Shown here: one piece after another, positions 1-8,830 of the stretch | Position numbering within the stretch: the first letter of the stretch is position 1 | How the letters are laid out: each line of letters starts with the position of its first letter | Assembly (NCBI RefSeq): GCF_007004665.1 | Contig: NZ_ML660064.1 | Coordinates: 62,001-126,000, forward strand | Source: Denitrobaculum tricleocarpae | GTDB lineage: Bacteria > Pseudomonadota > Alphaproteobacteria > Kiloniellales > Kiloniellaceae | Reading direction: 5' to 3' | DNA length: 64,000 nucleotides | The notes under the pieces: model-generated | What the model was told of the DNA's origin: nothing | What the model saw: only the letters and a program-made list of their open reading frames with translations | Database searches by the model: none | Program-made: the position numbers and the translations under genes

Positions 1-284
1 ACCGAAAAGGCGTAAAAGGCACAGACCATGGAGGTCATCATGGTAAAGGTGCGCACCACCACCAGCCAGGGATGGTGCGGCCGCAGATTCGCCTCGGAAC
101 GGTCGACCAGCAGCATCACCATGACCGGCACAAAAGCAAAGAGCACCGAGAAGAAGATGATCTGAAAGACCGCGTAGTTGGCGCCCAGGCTTTTAATCAC
201 CGCGTCGTGGGTGGCGAATACGCCGTAGGCCAGCATCGCCATGCCGGCGCCCCGGCCACTCGCGGATATCTTTTTCTCTTGCAC
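1..284 (-). CDS. EamA/DMT-family permease, N-terminal part (cut by window edge)
   Basis: Read on the minus strand, this frame gives a hydrophobic N-terminus that runs off the start of the window. After a short polar leader it has two membrane-spanning stretches, with the segment GVFATHDAVIKSLGANY between leader and core and a positively charged loop before a second helix. This is the pattern of the first EamA repeat of drug/metabolite transporters, including RhaT-like and S-adenosylmethionine-uptake types. A GTG at 284 is the most upstream plausible start; an ATG at 242 is also possible. About 95 of an expected 280-300 residues are visible, so substrate cannot be judged. It is divergent from the next gene. 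Confidence 0.6.
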   Translation of the reverse strand, partial: MQEKKISASGRGAGMAMLAYGVFATHDAVIKSLGANYAVFQIIFFSVLFAFVPVMVMLLVDRSEANLRPHHPWLVVVRTFTMMTSMVCAFYAFS

Positions 285-523
285 GGCTGTCCCGGTCTTC
301 TTGCTTATGCAAATGTGGATTTGACGCTGAGGTCAATCGGGTAGAGTCTATTGCAGTCGCCCTTACGCCGATAGGGGTGATTGCAGAAAGATCGGATTTT
401 TACAATGATGATTCCTTAGGGCCTGCTGACAATCGCCCGCAGTGCCGCTTTCGACACTTGCGTTCGCGAGAGCATGCCGCTACAGGACTCCCGTTTCACC
501 AATCAAGCGAGTGTTATTGCAAC

Positions 524-1267
524 ATGACGGCCATCAATTCGCCCCACGACGAGTCTTTGGAACTGACCCGGACCTTCACGCTCGTGATCCCTATTCTTCT
601 GGTCGTCGTTCCCTTTGCCGCGCTGTTGATCGGCGAGGACTACAGTTTTTACCGCACCCGCATGATCACCGAGGCCGGCCTCATTGAACACGCCACGGTG
701 CTCTTCAGCGTTCTCGGCTTTGTCTTCGCCCTTCTGGTGGTAGCCAACCGGAAGTCCTGCCCGCGCCCCTGGATGACTTATTTCATGCTGCTTTTCGCGC
801 TCGGTTTTTTCTACATTGCGGGTGAGGAGATCAGTTGGGGCCAGCACCTCTTCAAATGGGACACCCCCCAGTGGATCGGAGAAGCCAACCGCCAGAACGA
901 GACCAATCTGCATAATCTGCATCTCTCGCTCGACCGGATCCCCAAGACTATTATCGGCGTCGGAATCGTGCTCTCAGGTATTGTCTGGCCGCTCTTCAGC
1001 CATTACCGGGGCGTGAAGATCGAGAACGTCGAAGGTGACTGGTATTGGCTCTGGCCGAACTCCGTCGTGCGGGTGACGGCGGTTTGTTTCCTGATCGTCT
1101 GGCTGCTGGACCGGCTGATGGTTCAAACCGATTTGCTCAGCGGCGAAGGCTACAGTATCGGGTTTCAGGAACATCGCGAGATGATCATGCTCTACTTCCT
1201 CTTGCTGTACACCGCGTCGATCTATCTGCGCGTGAAAGCCCGCGGGGAGACGGCCGGCTCATCCTGA
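524..1267 (+). CDS. Predicted multi-pass membrane protein with GEEISWG motif
   Basis: This 247-residue protein has about six hydrophobic segments with short polar loops, so it should be an inner-membrane protein. A conserved-looking acidic motif, GEEISWGQHLF, sits in the middle after the third helix, followed by a polar NETNLHNLH stretch. I have seen this motif in uncharacterised bacterial membrane proteins but know no function. The reading frame is open upstream to 377; I chose the ATG at 524 because the upstream residues are polar and unlike a membrane protein, and the hydrophobic core begins shortly after it. The stop codon lies inside the first copy of an 18-bp tandem repeat. Confidence 0.7.
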   Translation: MTAINSPHDESLELTRTFTLVIPILLVVVPFAALLIGEDYSFYRTRMITEAGLIEHATVLFSVLGFVFALLVVANRKSCPRPWMTYFMLLFALGFFYIAGEEISWGQHLFKWDTPQWIGEANRQNETNLHNLHLSLDRIPKTIIGVGIVLSGIVWPLFSHYRGVKIENVEGDWYWLWPNSVVRVTAVCFLIVWLLDRLMVQTDLLSGEGYSIGFQEHREMIMLYFLLLYTASIYLRVKARGETAGSS

Positions 1268-1316
1268 AGAGACCCCTAGGCCTGAAGAGACCGTCAGGTC
1301 TAAAGAGACCATTGGA
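1263..1316 (+). repeat. Three tandem 18-bp repeats
   Basis: Three head-to-tail 18-base units occupy 1263-1280, 1281-1298 and 1299-1316. Each carries the core GAAGAGACC or AAAGAGACC, with the last six bases more variable. The first unit contains the stop codon of the upstream membrane protein gene. The third unit ends in the ribosome-binding site of the small frame at 1327. Confidence 0.75.
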
Positions 1317-1326
1317 AGGAAATACG

Positions 1327-1377
1327 ATGGCGGCGTTTCAGGGAGTCTGGCGGTTGGCGCTTGATCCGCGGGCATGA
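1327..1377 (+). CDS. 16-residue upstream reading frame coupled to the flavoprotein gene
   Basis: An ATG at 1327 has a strong ribosome-binding site (GGAAGGA, six bases upstream). It encodes the 16-residue peptide MAAFQGVWRLALDPRA. Its TGA stop overlaps the ATG of the following flavoprotein in an ATGA arrangement. The flavoprotein ATG itself has only a weak ribosome-binding site, so translation is probably coupled. It may be a leader peptide or simply a loading site; a sequencing frameshift is possible but not needed, because the flavoprotein N-terminus is complete. Confidence 0.45.
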   Translation: MAAFQGVWRLALDPRA

Positions 1378-2615
1378 CCTCGCGCGCGCCTCTCGTGGTA
1401 ATCGGCGGCGGCCAAGCAGCGGCTTCCATGATCCTGAAACTGCGGTCCCTCGGCGACGAGCGCTCCATCGTCCTCTTTAGCGATGAACAGCACGCACCCT
1501 ATCAACGCCCAAACCTGTCAAAAAAGTACCTGCGGGGCGAACTCGAATTGAGCGACCTGATGGTGCGGCCCTCGGAATGGTATCCGGCACACGCGGTCGA
1601 ACTTAAGCTCGGGCAACGCGTCAAGGCCATTGAGCGGGCGGAAAAGCGGATCCGCTTGGCCGACGGGTCGACTCAGGATTACAGCGACCTTGTTCTGGCA
1701 ACCGGCGGCGAGCCGCGCCGCTTGCCGGCGGCGATCGGCGGTGAGCTGTCAGGGGTTTACACGCTGCGCGATGTGGCCGATGCCGACAAGCTTGCCCCGC
1801 TCTTCACTGCCGGCCGGCGCCTTACCATTATCGGCGGCGGTTACATCGGCCTGGAGGCCGCTGCGGTCGGCGCACAGCTCGGCCTTGAGGTCACGCTGGT
1901 CGAGATGGCCGAACGCATATTACAGCGCGTCGCCGCACCGGAAACCTCAGACTACTTTCGGGTACTTCATCAGGGGCACGGCGTGCGTATTCTTGAAAGC
2001 ACGCAGTTGATCTGCATGACGGGTGACGCCGGCCGGGTCTCGCAGGTCGAGCTTTCGCAAGCAGGCCATCCGGAGACCGAAACACTTGCGGCCGACTTCG
2101 TCATCGTCGGTGCTGGAATCAATCCGCGTTCGGAACTGGCGGAAGCCGCCGGACTTGAGGTAAACGGCGGGATCGTGGTCGACGCCGCCTGCCGCAGCTC
2201 GGATCCCAGCATCCTGGCCGCCGGTGACTGCGCAAGCTTTATCTGGAACGGCCAGCGCACGCGGCTGGAATCGGTGCAGAACGCAACAGATCAGGGCGAG
2301 GCTGTTGCATCAACACTTGCCGGTCACGAGACCGACTACCAGCCCGTGCCCTGGTTCTGGTCGGATCAATACGACGTGAAACTTCAGATCGCCGGCCTGA
2401 ACAGAGGCTACAGCGATAGCGTCATCCGTCCCGGCACCCGGGATCAAGCCATATCAGTCTGGTACTACAAAGATGAGCGCTTGCTTGCGGTCGATGCCAT
2501 GAACGATGCCCGCAGTTTCATGACCGCCAAGCGGCTCCTGCAGAAGGGTATCTCGCCCACCCGCAATCTCGTTGCGGATCCGCAGAGCGATTTGAAAGCT
2601 CTGCTGCAAGCCTGA
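1374..2615 (+). CDS. FAD-dependent ferredoxin/rubredoxin-reductase-type oxidoreductase
   Basis: This 413-residue protein belongs to the pyridine nucleotide-disulphide oxidoreductase superfamily, closest in layout to putidaredoxin/ferredoxin reductases, which pass electrons from NAD(P)H to a small iron-sulphur protein. It has an FAD-binding GGG at residues 11-13, the PYQRPNLSKKYL stretch typical of this subfamily near 43-54, the ATGG motif near 109-112, a second nucleotide-binding GGGYIGLEAA near 154-163, and AAGDCA in the C-terminal FAD region. A reductase C-terminal domain follows. There is no redox-active CxxC, which argues against a thioredoxin- or lipoamide-type enzyme. No partner ferredoxin or oxygenase gene lies next to it, so its electron acceptor is unknown. 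Confidence 0.85.
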   Translation: MTSRAPLVVIGGGQAAASMILKLRSLGDERSIVLFSDEQHAPYQRPNLSKKYLRGELELSDLMVRPSEWYPAHAVELKLGQRVKAIERAEKRIRLADGSTQDYSDLVLATGGEPRRLPAAIGGELSGVYTLRDVADADKLAPLFTAGRRLTIIGGGYIGLEAAAVGAQLGLEVTLVEMAERILQRVAAPETSDYFRVLHQGHGVRILESTQLICMTGDAGRVSQVELSQAGHPETETLAADFVIVGAGINPRSELAEAAGLEVNGGIVVDAACRSSDPSILAAGDCASFIWNGQRTRLESVQNATDQGEAVASTLAGHETDYQPVPWFWSDQYDVKLQIAGLNRGYSDSVIRPGTRDQAISVWYYKDERLLAVDAMNDARSFMTAKRLLQKGISPTRNLVADPQSDLKALLQA

Positions 2616-2630
2616 TTGCGCGGATTTGCT

Positions 2631-3635
2631 CTACTGCTCTTGCGCGCGGCCGTCTTCGGGCTCAAACCCCAGGCGCGCAATCACCGGCAAATGATCGGAT
2701 CCCACGTAGGGCCCCCGCTTTATGCTGTAGGTTGCCATGCCAGGTGCCGCAAGCACATGATCGATGGGCAGGCCCAACCCGGGCACCCACTTCAGCGAGG
2801 GGCGGTAAAGTGTCAGGCGCAGGCCTTCAATCACCGAAGCGCGCGCAGCGCCTCCAACCCGGTTAACCGAGTGGCTCCAGGGTGCCGCATTGAAGTCGCC
2901 GCCGACTACGACAGGGCCGGGCAGAGCCTGCAAATGCGCCTCCAGACGATCGAGCTGCGCGCTCTGACCAAACGGAAAAGGCCACTTCAAATGCAGGCTC
3001 GCGACCGTAACGGGACGATCGCCGACCATCACCCGGATCCAGCCAAGTCCGTCCCCAACCACGCACCCCCGTCTGGAGCCGGTTTCCTGCTCAAATGGAA
3101 GACGCGAGAAAACCGCAACGGCCCCGACGCGCCCAAACTGGCAAACCACGTTGTAGGGATAGTCTTTGAAAAGTCTGGCAACCTCGACCCACACGTAGGA
3201 AGAGACCTCCTGTAACGTTACAACATCAGCGTTTTTCTCGCGAATCATCGTAATGGCGTCACGAACGTTTCGATTGCGGAAGTTGAGATTGAGTTGAACA
3301 AGCGTAAAGGCCGGCTCACTGTCGGGCATGGATGACGTGTGCGCCGCAGGCAGTGCCGGCGCCAGACCGCCAATTCCCGGCAGGATCAGCGCAGCGGCCA
3401 ACATCGCATGAACCGGTGCGCGCAGCAGCCCAAGCGCGACTGCCGAAATAGCCAAGGCCACCAAAAGGTGAAAGCGGAAGTGCGCGAAGGAATCCGCGAC
3501 CGGGAACCAGGGGGCCAGAAAGCCAAACGCCAGGGCTGCCGCTAAAAGCGCCGCTCCCCAACTGATCAGCACAAGCAGAACGGCCTTCAACCTGAAACTC
3601 CGCGCCCGCTCATTTATACTCAACCGGTCAGTCAA
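2631..3635 (-). CDS. Membrane-anchored endonuclease/exonuclease/phosphatase-family protein
   Basis: This protein has 334 residues. Residues 20-100 hold about three membrane helices, and residues 108-325 form an EEP domain, which hydrolyses phosphodiesters in nucleic acids or lipids with a divalent metal. Visible motifs are QLNLNFRN at the domain start, the metal-binding TLQEV, GGDFNAAPWS and the catalytic GSDHLPV near the C-terminus. The same topology occurs in many bacterial EEP proteins thought to face the periplasm, where the substrate could be a lipid or extracellular DNA. It converges with the flavoprotein gene, with 15 bases between their stops. Confidence 0.8.
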   Translation of the reverse strand: MTDRLSINERARSFRLKAVLLVLISWGAALLAAALAFGFLAPWFPVADSFAHFRFHLLVALAISAVALGLLRAPVHAMLAAALILPGIGGLAPALPAAHTSSMPDSEPAFTLVQLNLNFRNRNVRDAITMIREKNADVVTLQEVSSYVWVEVARLFKDYPYNVVCQFGRVGAVAVFSRLPFEQETGSRRGCVVGDGLGWIRVMVGDRPVTVASLHLKWPFPFGQSAQLDRLEAHLQALPGPVVVGGDFNAAPWSHSVNRVGGAARASVIEGLRLTLYRPSLKWVPGLGLPIDHVLAAPGMATYSIKRGPYVGSDHLPVIARLGFEPEDGRAQEQ

Positions 3636-3775
3636 AATCCCGTCTCATCTTGCCGCAAACACCCTTAATAGCCTGGAATAGAGGCCCGTTTCCCGCATTG
3701 ATACGAGCCTCTACACCTTGGAACCGAGGGCAATAACGTCAAGATGTGGCGATCCTAAGGCAGGGCCGCCGGCAA

Positions 3776-4615
3776 TTATGAGATCTCAATCCATTCGATG
3801 AATATGCCACAGGCTGCCGCGGCCGGCGTGGTTACACGCGGCTCGCGCGACGTGAGCGCAATTCCGACGAACACCGGGCTGCACTCGCTCGTGAGCTTCA
3901 GGGAAGAATCGCGCTCCATTGCGGCCTCAGGGGTCAGAATACGAACCTCCTGCCCTGCCCCACAGGCAACCGCCTTGCCGCCATCAATGCCCGAGACCTC
4001 GCCATCGAACATCCTGGAGACAAAAGCCGCATCCCGTGCCGGATCCGGCGACGCGATGTAAACCGCGCAGATCACCTGGGCGCCGTTTTCGTGCTGCTGA
4101 AACTCGGGTTTCCAGAAGTACTGCGGCGCCCGGTTCTGGCAGACGAAAAAGGCGATCTCCGGCATATCAGGCGAGGTCGCGAAGGTCAGAGAGAAGGAAA
4201 CCGTCACCTCGTCACCACCCGGCAGACGCGCCTTCCTGTCGAAGTCGAAGACCTCGTAAGTCGGAACGCCGGCCGCGTTGAAACGGGCGGCGTCGGCATG
4301 GGCATCCTCACCTGCAAAAACCAGCATCGAGATCCCCTCGCGTTCCTCCAGAAGCGCTTTACTCTGGCCGCCGAAGCTGAAAAACGGCGGTTCCTTTGAG
4401 AAGTCATGCGGTTCCAGCTTGTCAGGACGGTCAACCTCGAGAATTTCGATGAAGTTTTTGCCGGCGAATTGCGCAATACGGTTAGAGGTTCCCATGCGGT
4501 CTTCGTGGGTGGCCCGCGGCGTCAGTGTAAAGCCGAGCTCTTGGTAGACTGCAGCGGCGGCATCCAGGTCATGGACCGCTAGAACAATATGATCGATCGG
4601 ACGTCCTGTATTCAT
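3776..4615 (-). CDS. Glyoxalase-like (VOC superfamily) protein
   Basis: This 279-residue protein begins IDHIVLAVHDLDAAAAVYQ, the signature start of a vicinal-oxygen-chelate fold, and continues with a FIEILEV strand and a second half resembling the first. It matches the glyoxalase-like domain type in which two VOC modules share one chain. I chose the ATG at 4615 because a good ribosome-binding site (GGAGG, about ten bases upstream) precedes it, although the frame extends nine codons further. The substrate is unknown. It lies downstream of egtD on the same strand with a 250-base gap, so it is probably not part of that operon. Confidence 0.75.
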   Translation of the reverse strand: MNTGRPIDHIVLAVHDLDAAAAVYQELGFTLTPRATHEDRMGTSNRIAQFAGKNFIEILEVDRPDKLEPHDFSKEPPFFSFGGQSKALLEEREGISMLVFAGEDAHADAARFNAAGVPTYEVFDFDRKARLPGGDEVTVSFSLTFATSPDMPEIAFFVCQNRAPQYFWKPEFQQHENGAQVICAVYIASPDPARDAAFVSRMFDGEVSGIDGGKAVACGAGQEVRILTPEAAMERDSSLKLTSECSPVFVGIALTSREPRVTTPAAAACGIFIEWIEIS

Positions 4616-4866
4616 TCTTCTCTTCCTCCCTACGGTCGGCACAGCACCTCACTGCAGAAGCATGTGCAACCACGGCCACCAAAGTGCCGTCGCCCGTTCG
4701 GGCGTCAGCTCACTTTATTGAAATTACGAAATGAGTCTCTCTGGAAATGTAGAACATCACCTGCCAGCGCAGGTGACTGCCCTCATCGTGACTCTCTAGT
4801 ACCGATTTGGTCAGCGATCAGTCAACAGCTGCTTGTCTGAAGAGGGCCAGCCTCGAAGAGCATCGG

Positions 4867-5841
4867 TCAGCCGAACATCTGAACCGAGAAGAGTTTTTGA
4901 GGATCTTCCCACACCCGTACCGGCCGCCAGCCGCAGTCTTCGGCCAGGCTTTGCAACCCCGGCACCGAGAATTTACGGGAGTTCTCGGTGTGAATGCTCT
5001 CGCCCCCGGCAAAATCGAAGCTTTTGCCGAGCAGCGTAATGGATTGAGCGATGTCGCTGACGAGATGCATCTCGATCCTGCTGTCCGCATCGTTCCAGAC
5101 CGCTTTGTGGCTGAATCGCTCCAGGTCGAAATCTCCGCCCAGTTCACGATTGATCCGCGCCAAAAGATTCTTGTTGAAGGCCGCCGTCACGCCCGCCGAA
5201 TCGTCATAGGCCGGGATGAGAATGTCCGGGCTCTTGCGAAGATCGGCGCCAATCACCAGCATACCGTCCTCGCCCAGCTGGCGGCGAGCACGCCTGAAAA
5301 AGGCTGTGATTTCATCGTCACTAAGATTGCCGATCGTCGAACCCGGAAAGAAGCCGAGCCGTCTTTGCGCGGTTTGCAGCTCTGTCGGAATCTCGAGATC
5401 GGAAAGAAAGTTCCCGATAATCGGGCGCATGGCGATCGCCGGATATTCGCGCGCCAGATTCTCAGCAACCCCTCTCAGGAACGCCGCGGAAATGTCGACC
5501 GGCGCATAGTAAAGCGGTGCTTCCAACGCATCGAGGAGCAGACGGGTCTTGACCGCGGCCCCAGCCCCATATTCGATCATCGCAACCCGCGGCCCGGCGA
5601 GACCACTCAGCTCCAAGGCACAGGCCGTCAGAATCTTCGCCTCCGTTTTGGTGGGGTAGTACTCAGGCAGACCGGTGATCGCTTCAAAAAGCTCCGACCC
5701 GCGCGTGTCGTAAAACCAACGACAGGGCAGTTCCTTTTGGGGCTTCGAAAGTCCGGCCAAAACATCGCTGGCGAAGACTTCATCGATGACTGCGGGCTTT
5801 GCACGCCGCAGTCCGGCCTCGGGCCGTTCCAGGGTGCTCAT
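4867..5841 (-). CDS. egtD: L-histidine N-alpha-methyltransferase (ergothioneine biosynthesis)
   Basis: EgtD uses S-adenosylmethionine to trimethylate histidine to hercynine, the first step of ergothioneine synthesis. The 324-residue chain has the family's typical length and features: CRWFYDTRGSELFEAIT near the N-terminus, the SAM-binding GAGAAVKTRLLL, and FFPGSTIGNLSDDE in the middle. The ATG overlaps the stop of the upstream egtB by four bases (ATGA), so the two are translationally coupled. No glutamate-cysteine ligase (egtA), amidohydrolase (egtC) or lyase (egtE) gene is nearby. Confidence 0.93.
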   Translation of the reverse strand: MSTLERPEAGLRRAKPAVIDEVFASDVLAGLSKPQKELPCRWFYDTRGSELFEAITGLPEYYPTKTEAKILTACALELSGLAGPRVAMIEYGAGAAVKTRLLLDALEAPLYYAPVDISAAFLRGVAENLAREYPAIAMRPIIGNFLSDLEIPTELQTAQRRLGFFPGSTIGNLSDDEITAFFRRARRQLGEDGMLVIGADLRKSPDILIPAYDDSAGVTAAFNKNLLARINRELGGDFDLERFSHKAVWNDADSRIEMHLVSDIAQSITLLGKSFDFAGGESIHTENSRKFSVPGLQSLAEDCGWRPVRVWEDPQKLFSVQMFG

Positions 5842-7115
5842 AGGTCGTCCGCGAGCCTGAGGCCGGAGAATTGCCAGCGTTTGTCGGGCTGAAAGAAGTT
5901 CCGATAGGTCGCGCGGACATGACCGCCCGGCGTCACGCAGGAACCGCCGCGCAGAACATACTGGCCGTTCATGAATTTGCCGTTGTATTCACCCACCGCA
6001 CCGGCCGAGGCCTTGAAGCGTGGGTAAGCCGTGTAGGGACTCTGTGTCCATTCCCAAACGTCGCCGAAAAGGCTCAAGAGCTCGTCATCACCCTGCCCGG
6101 CCACGGGCGGTTTCGGACGCAGGCGGCCGCTGTCCGCAAAGTTACCCTGCAGCTTATGAAGGGAAGCAGCATGTTCCCACTCGACCTCTGTGGGCAACCG
6201 CCGATCCGTCCAGCGCGCAAAGGCATCGGCTTCGAAATAGCTGACGTGACAAACAGGTGCGGCAGGGTCGACCGGCTGCATCCCGCGCAGGGTCATGACC
6301 TGCCACTCGCCCGCGCGGTCTTCCCAATAGAAGGGTGCGTTCCAGCCGCGCTCGTTTGCAATGGCCCAGCCGTCCGAGAGCCAGAGAGTCGGTGTCCGGT
6401 AGCCGCCATCGGCCATAAACTCGAGCCACTCACAGTTCAGGACAGGACGCGACGCCAGCTTGAAGGGCCGGATGATGGCGTCATGGCGCGGCCCTTCGCA
6501 ATCGAACGCAAATCCCTCACCTTCATGGCCAATCTCGGCCATCGCGGCGTCAAAGCTTTTCCAGCTCAGCGCGGCGGGACCTTCTTCGTCAACTGCCAGC
6601 GGTTCGGGAGAATGAAAGGCAGGTCTGAGAGGATTCTGGGCAAAAAGATGCAGGATGTCGGTAAGCAGCAATTCCTGGTGTTGTTGCTCGTGATTGAGGC
6701 CAAGCTCAACCAGATTCAGAATGTCTTCTGCCGGTTCGGTCTCCAGCAGACGCAGCATGGCGCCGTCAACATGCTCCCGGTAAGTCCAAACCTCTTCAAG
6801 CGACGGCCGGGTCAACATCCCACGGCGCGGGCGCGGATGGCGTGCCCCAACCTGTTCGTAATAGGAATTGAAGAGATAACAGAAAGAAGGGTCGAAGGAC
6901 TGGTAGCCAGCAAGCTGCGTTTCGAGCAGAAAGGTCTCAAAGAACCAGGTGGTGTGGGCCAGGTGCCACTTGGCGGGGCTGGCGTCCTCCATCGATTGTA
7001 CGGTCGCATCGGCGTCGGAGAGACCACGCGCGAGAGCAAGTGTTTCGTTTCTGACTTTGAGGTATGACTCGCCCAACGCCCCGGACCGCCGGGCGGACTG
7101 CAGTGACTGACTCAC
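5838..7115 (-). CDS. egtB: Hercynine oxygenase / ergothioneine sulfoxide synthase
   Basis: EgtB is a non-haem iron enzyme that joins a thiol to hercynine to make a sulfoxide intermediate. The 425-residue protein has an N-terminal DinB-like helical domain carrying the iron-binding HxxxHxE (His142, His146, Glu148) and an earlier histidine in WHLAHTTWFFE. The C-terminal half is a formylglycine-generating-enzyme-like domain with LPTEVEWEHAA, GDVWEWTQSPY and LRGGSCVTP. I chose a GTG start at 7115 because AGGAG lies seven bases upstream; the frame is open for 22 further codons. Whether gamma-glutamylcysteine or cysteine is the thiol donor cannot be decided from the sequence. It is the first gene of the egtB-egtD pair and divergent from a LysR regulator. 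Confidence 0.92.
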   Translation of the reverse strand: MSQSLQSARRSGALGESYLKVRNETLALARGLSDADATVQSMEDASPAKWHLAHTTWFFETFLLETQLAGYQSFDPSFCYLFNSYYEQVGARHPRPRRGMLTRPSLEEVWTYREHVDGAMLRLLETEPAEDILNLVELGLNHEQQHQELLLTDILHLFAQNPLRPAFHSPEPLAVDEEGPAALSWKSFDAAMAEIGHEGEGFAFDCEGPRHDAIIRPFKLASRPVLNCEWLEFMADGGYRTPTLWLSDGWAIANERGWNAPFYWEDRAGEWQVMTLRGMQPVDPAAPVCHVSYFEADAFARWTDRRLPTEVEWEHAASLHKLQGNFADSGRLRPKPPVAGQGDDELLSLFGDVWEWTQSPYTAYPRFKASAGAVGEYNGKFMNGQYVLRGGSCVTPGGHVRATYRNFFQPDKRWQFSGLRLADDL

Positions 7116-7256
7116 GGGATGGCTCCTTTTGGGTACTCGGTTCTCACAGTCGGGTCGCCGCCCCGTCGAATGCCTCGCCATATTGAAGCTTCCATTTGCT
7201 CACGCAACGACCATATCTCGAACAATGTGGTTCAAATCTGTTACAGTGGAAATCGT

Positions 7257-8192
7257 GTGACCAATTGGGATGATCTGAAGTTTTTTCTGGCACTGGTGCG
7301 GCACCGGTCGGTCCGGACAGCCGCAACCTCGATTGGTGTCAGCCACTCCACCGTTGCGCGGCGCATTGTCGAGCTGGAGGGTATGATGGGCGTGCGGCTC
7401 TTCGACCGGACGGCGGAAGGCTACGCGCCGACAGCAGCCGGCGAGGAAATGATCGAGGCCGCTGAAAAGGTCGAAGAAGAAATCGCGGGCATCGAGCGCA
7501 GGGTCTTGGGTACCGACGCCAAGCTCTCGGGTGAAATACGCGTCACCATGCCGAACGTGGTGGCCGAGGGACTGCTGATGCCGGACTTCGTGCGCTTCGG
7601 CCGGGACTATCCCGATATAGATCTGAACATCATCACATCTCATGACTTCGCTGACCTGACCCGGCGTGAGGCCGACGTGGCGATCCGGCTGGTGCGGATC
7701 GGCCAGAGCCCGCCCGAGCATCTGGTCGGACGGCGTATTGCCCGCTTTCACAGTGCCGCCTATGCGACGCGGGAGTATCTGGAGAGCGTGTCGCTCGAGA
7801 CCGATCCGGCGTCAGCGCGATGGATCGGCTGGGGCGACCGGGAGGCCTTTCCAGGTTGGGTCAAGAACAGCGCTTTTCCCCAGACACCAGCGCGCGACCG
7901 GATCAACGACGTCATGGTTCAATATCAGGCGACCCGTCACGGGATGGGTCTCGCCCTCCTGCCCTGTTTCCTGGGTGACCTGGACCCCCTGCTCAACCGC
8001 GTCGGATTGAGTCCGCCCAAGCCCAACTTCGATATCTGGCTGCTCAGCCACCCCGATCTGCGCGACACGGCCCGGCTGCGCGCTTTTCGTGACTTCATTG
8101 CCGGTGCGATCGCGGCGAAACGGGATCTGATCGAGGGCCGTTTGCCGAAGCGCGAAAGCCGTCAGCTCGAAACATTCGGCGCCGGTTCATAG
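7257..8192 (+). CDS. LysR-family transcriptional regulator
   Basis: This 311-residue regulator has an N-terminal winged helix-turn-helix (roughly residues 3-62, with SVRTAATSIGVSHSTVARRI and LFDRTAEGYAPTAAGEEM) and a C-terminal substrate-binding domain containing READVAIRLVR. It follows a 141-base gap shared with the divergent egtB, so it may control ergothioneine synthesis. LysR proteins commonly regulate a divergent neighbour, but no direct evidence exists here. A GTG at 7257 is the most likely start because the helix-turn-helix begins immediately after it. Upstream codons in the same frame overlap egtB and look non-coding. Confidence 0.85.
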   Translation: MTNWDDLKFFLALVRHRSVRTAATSIGVSHSTVARRIVELEGMMGVRLFDRTAEGYAPTAAGEEMIEAAEKVEEEIAGIERRVLGTDAKLSGEIRVTMPNVVAEGLLMPDFVRFGRDYPDIDLNIITSHDFADLTRREADVAIRLVRIGQSPPEHLVGRRIARFHSAAYATREYLESVSLETDPASARWIGWGDREAFPGWVKNSAFPQTPARDRINDVMVQYQATRHGMGLALLPCFLGDLDPLLNRVGLSPPKPNFDIWLLSHPDLRDTARLRAFRDFIAGAIAAKRDLIEGRLPKRESRQLETFGAGS

Positions 8193-8212
8193 CGCGGCGG
8201 CGAAGCTGAACC

Positions 8213-8830
8213 TCAGCTCTCTGAATGAGAGCCGCTGCCTGGCTGCGTGTCCCCGCCCTTCTTCGCCCCATCGCTCGCTTTTACATCATCCCCCGACTTG
8301 TGATCATCAAAATGCTTACTCATCCTGATAGCCGGCAGAAGGGAGCCGTTGGAGAGTTCAACAACGGAGTTATCCAGTTTCCTGTAACCGTGCGAAGCGT
8401 AAAAATTCACGGCGGAGAGAATGGTCACCAGTTCGGCGGAATGATACCCGGCCAGTCGGATATCTTCCTCGGCGGCGTTCAATATGGCGGTTCCGACACC
8501 GCGCCGGATGTAGTCCGGATCGACAAAAACCGTACAGATGCATGGCGGCAGAAACTTCGATTTCTGCGCCTCCAAGTCGGATGCCGGCCGCCCCCTGCGG
8601 TCACTCCAGCCGCCGGAACCGATAATGTGGTTGTCTTGTTCCACGACATAATAGGTTCGGCGGTTGATCAGATCCTTGTCGAGGCCCCCGATTTCACGGA
8701 TGTAACTGCTGAGCAGCAAGTCCTTGTGAAACGCGAGCCCCAATTGATGGGTGCATTCGACCTGAAGCGCAACGACATGGACCTCATCCGCAGGGGTTGC
8801 AAGACGGCACTGCCAGTGTTTTAGGGTCAT
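8213..8830 (-). CDS. GNAT-family N-acetyltransferase
   Basis: This 205-residue protein has the GNAT core: a central strand with CTVFVDPDYIRRGVGTAIL, including the acetyl-CoA pyrophosphate-binding R-R-G-V-G-T pattern, and ending with AVNFYASHGYRKL. The N-terminal 70 residues are typical of small-molecule acetyltransferases. The last 30 residues are low-complexity and rich in Ser, Gly, Lys and Asp, and probably disordered. The substrate is unknown. It converges on the LysR gene, and a small hairpin (AGCTGA-ACC-TCAGCT) lies between the two stops. Confidence 0.8.
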   Translation of the reverse strand: MTLKHWQCRLATPADEVHVVALQVECTHQLGLAFHKDLLLSSYIREIGGLDKDLINRRTYYVVEQDNHIIGSGGWSDRRGRPASDLEAQKSKFLPPCICTVFVDPDYIRRGVGTAILNAAEEDIRLAGYHSAELVTILSAVNFYASHGYRKLDNSVVELSNGSLLPAIRMSKHFDDHKSGDDVKASDGAKKGGDTQPGSGSHSES

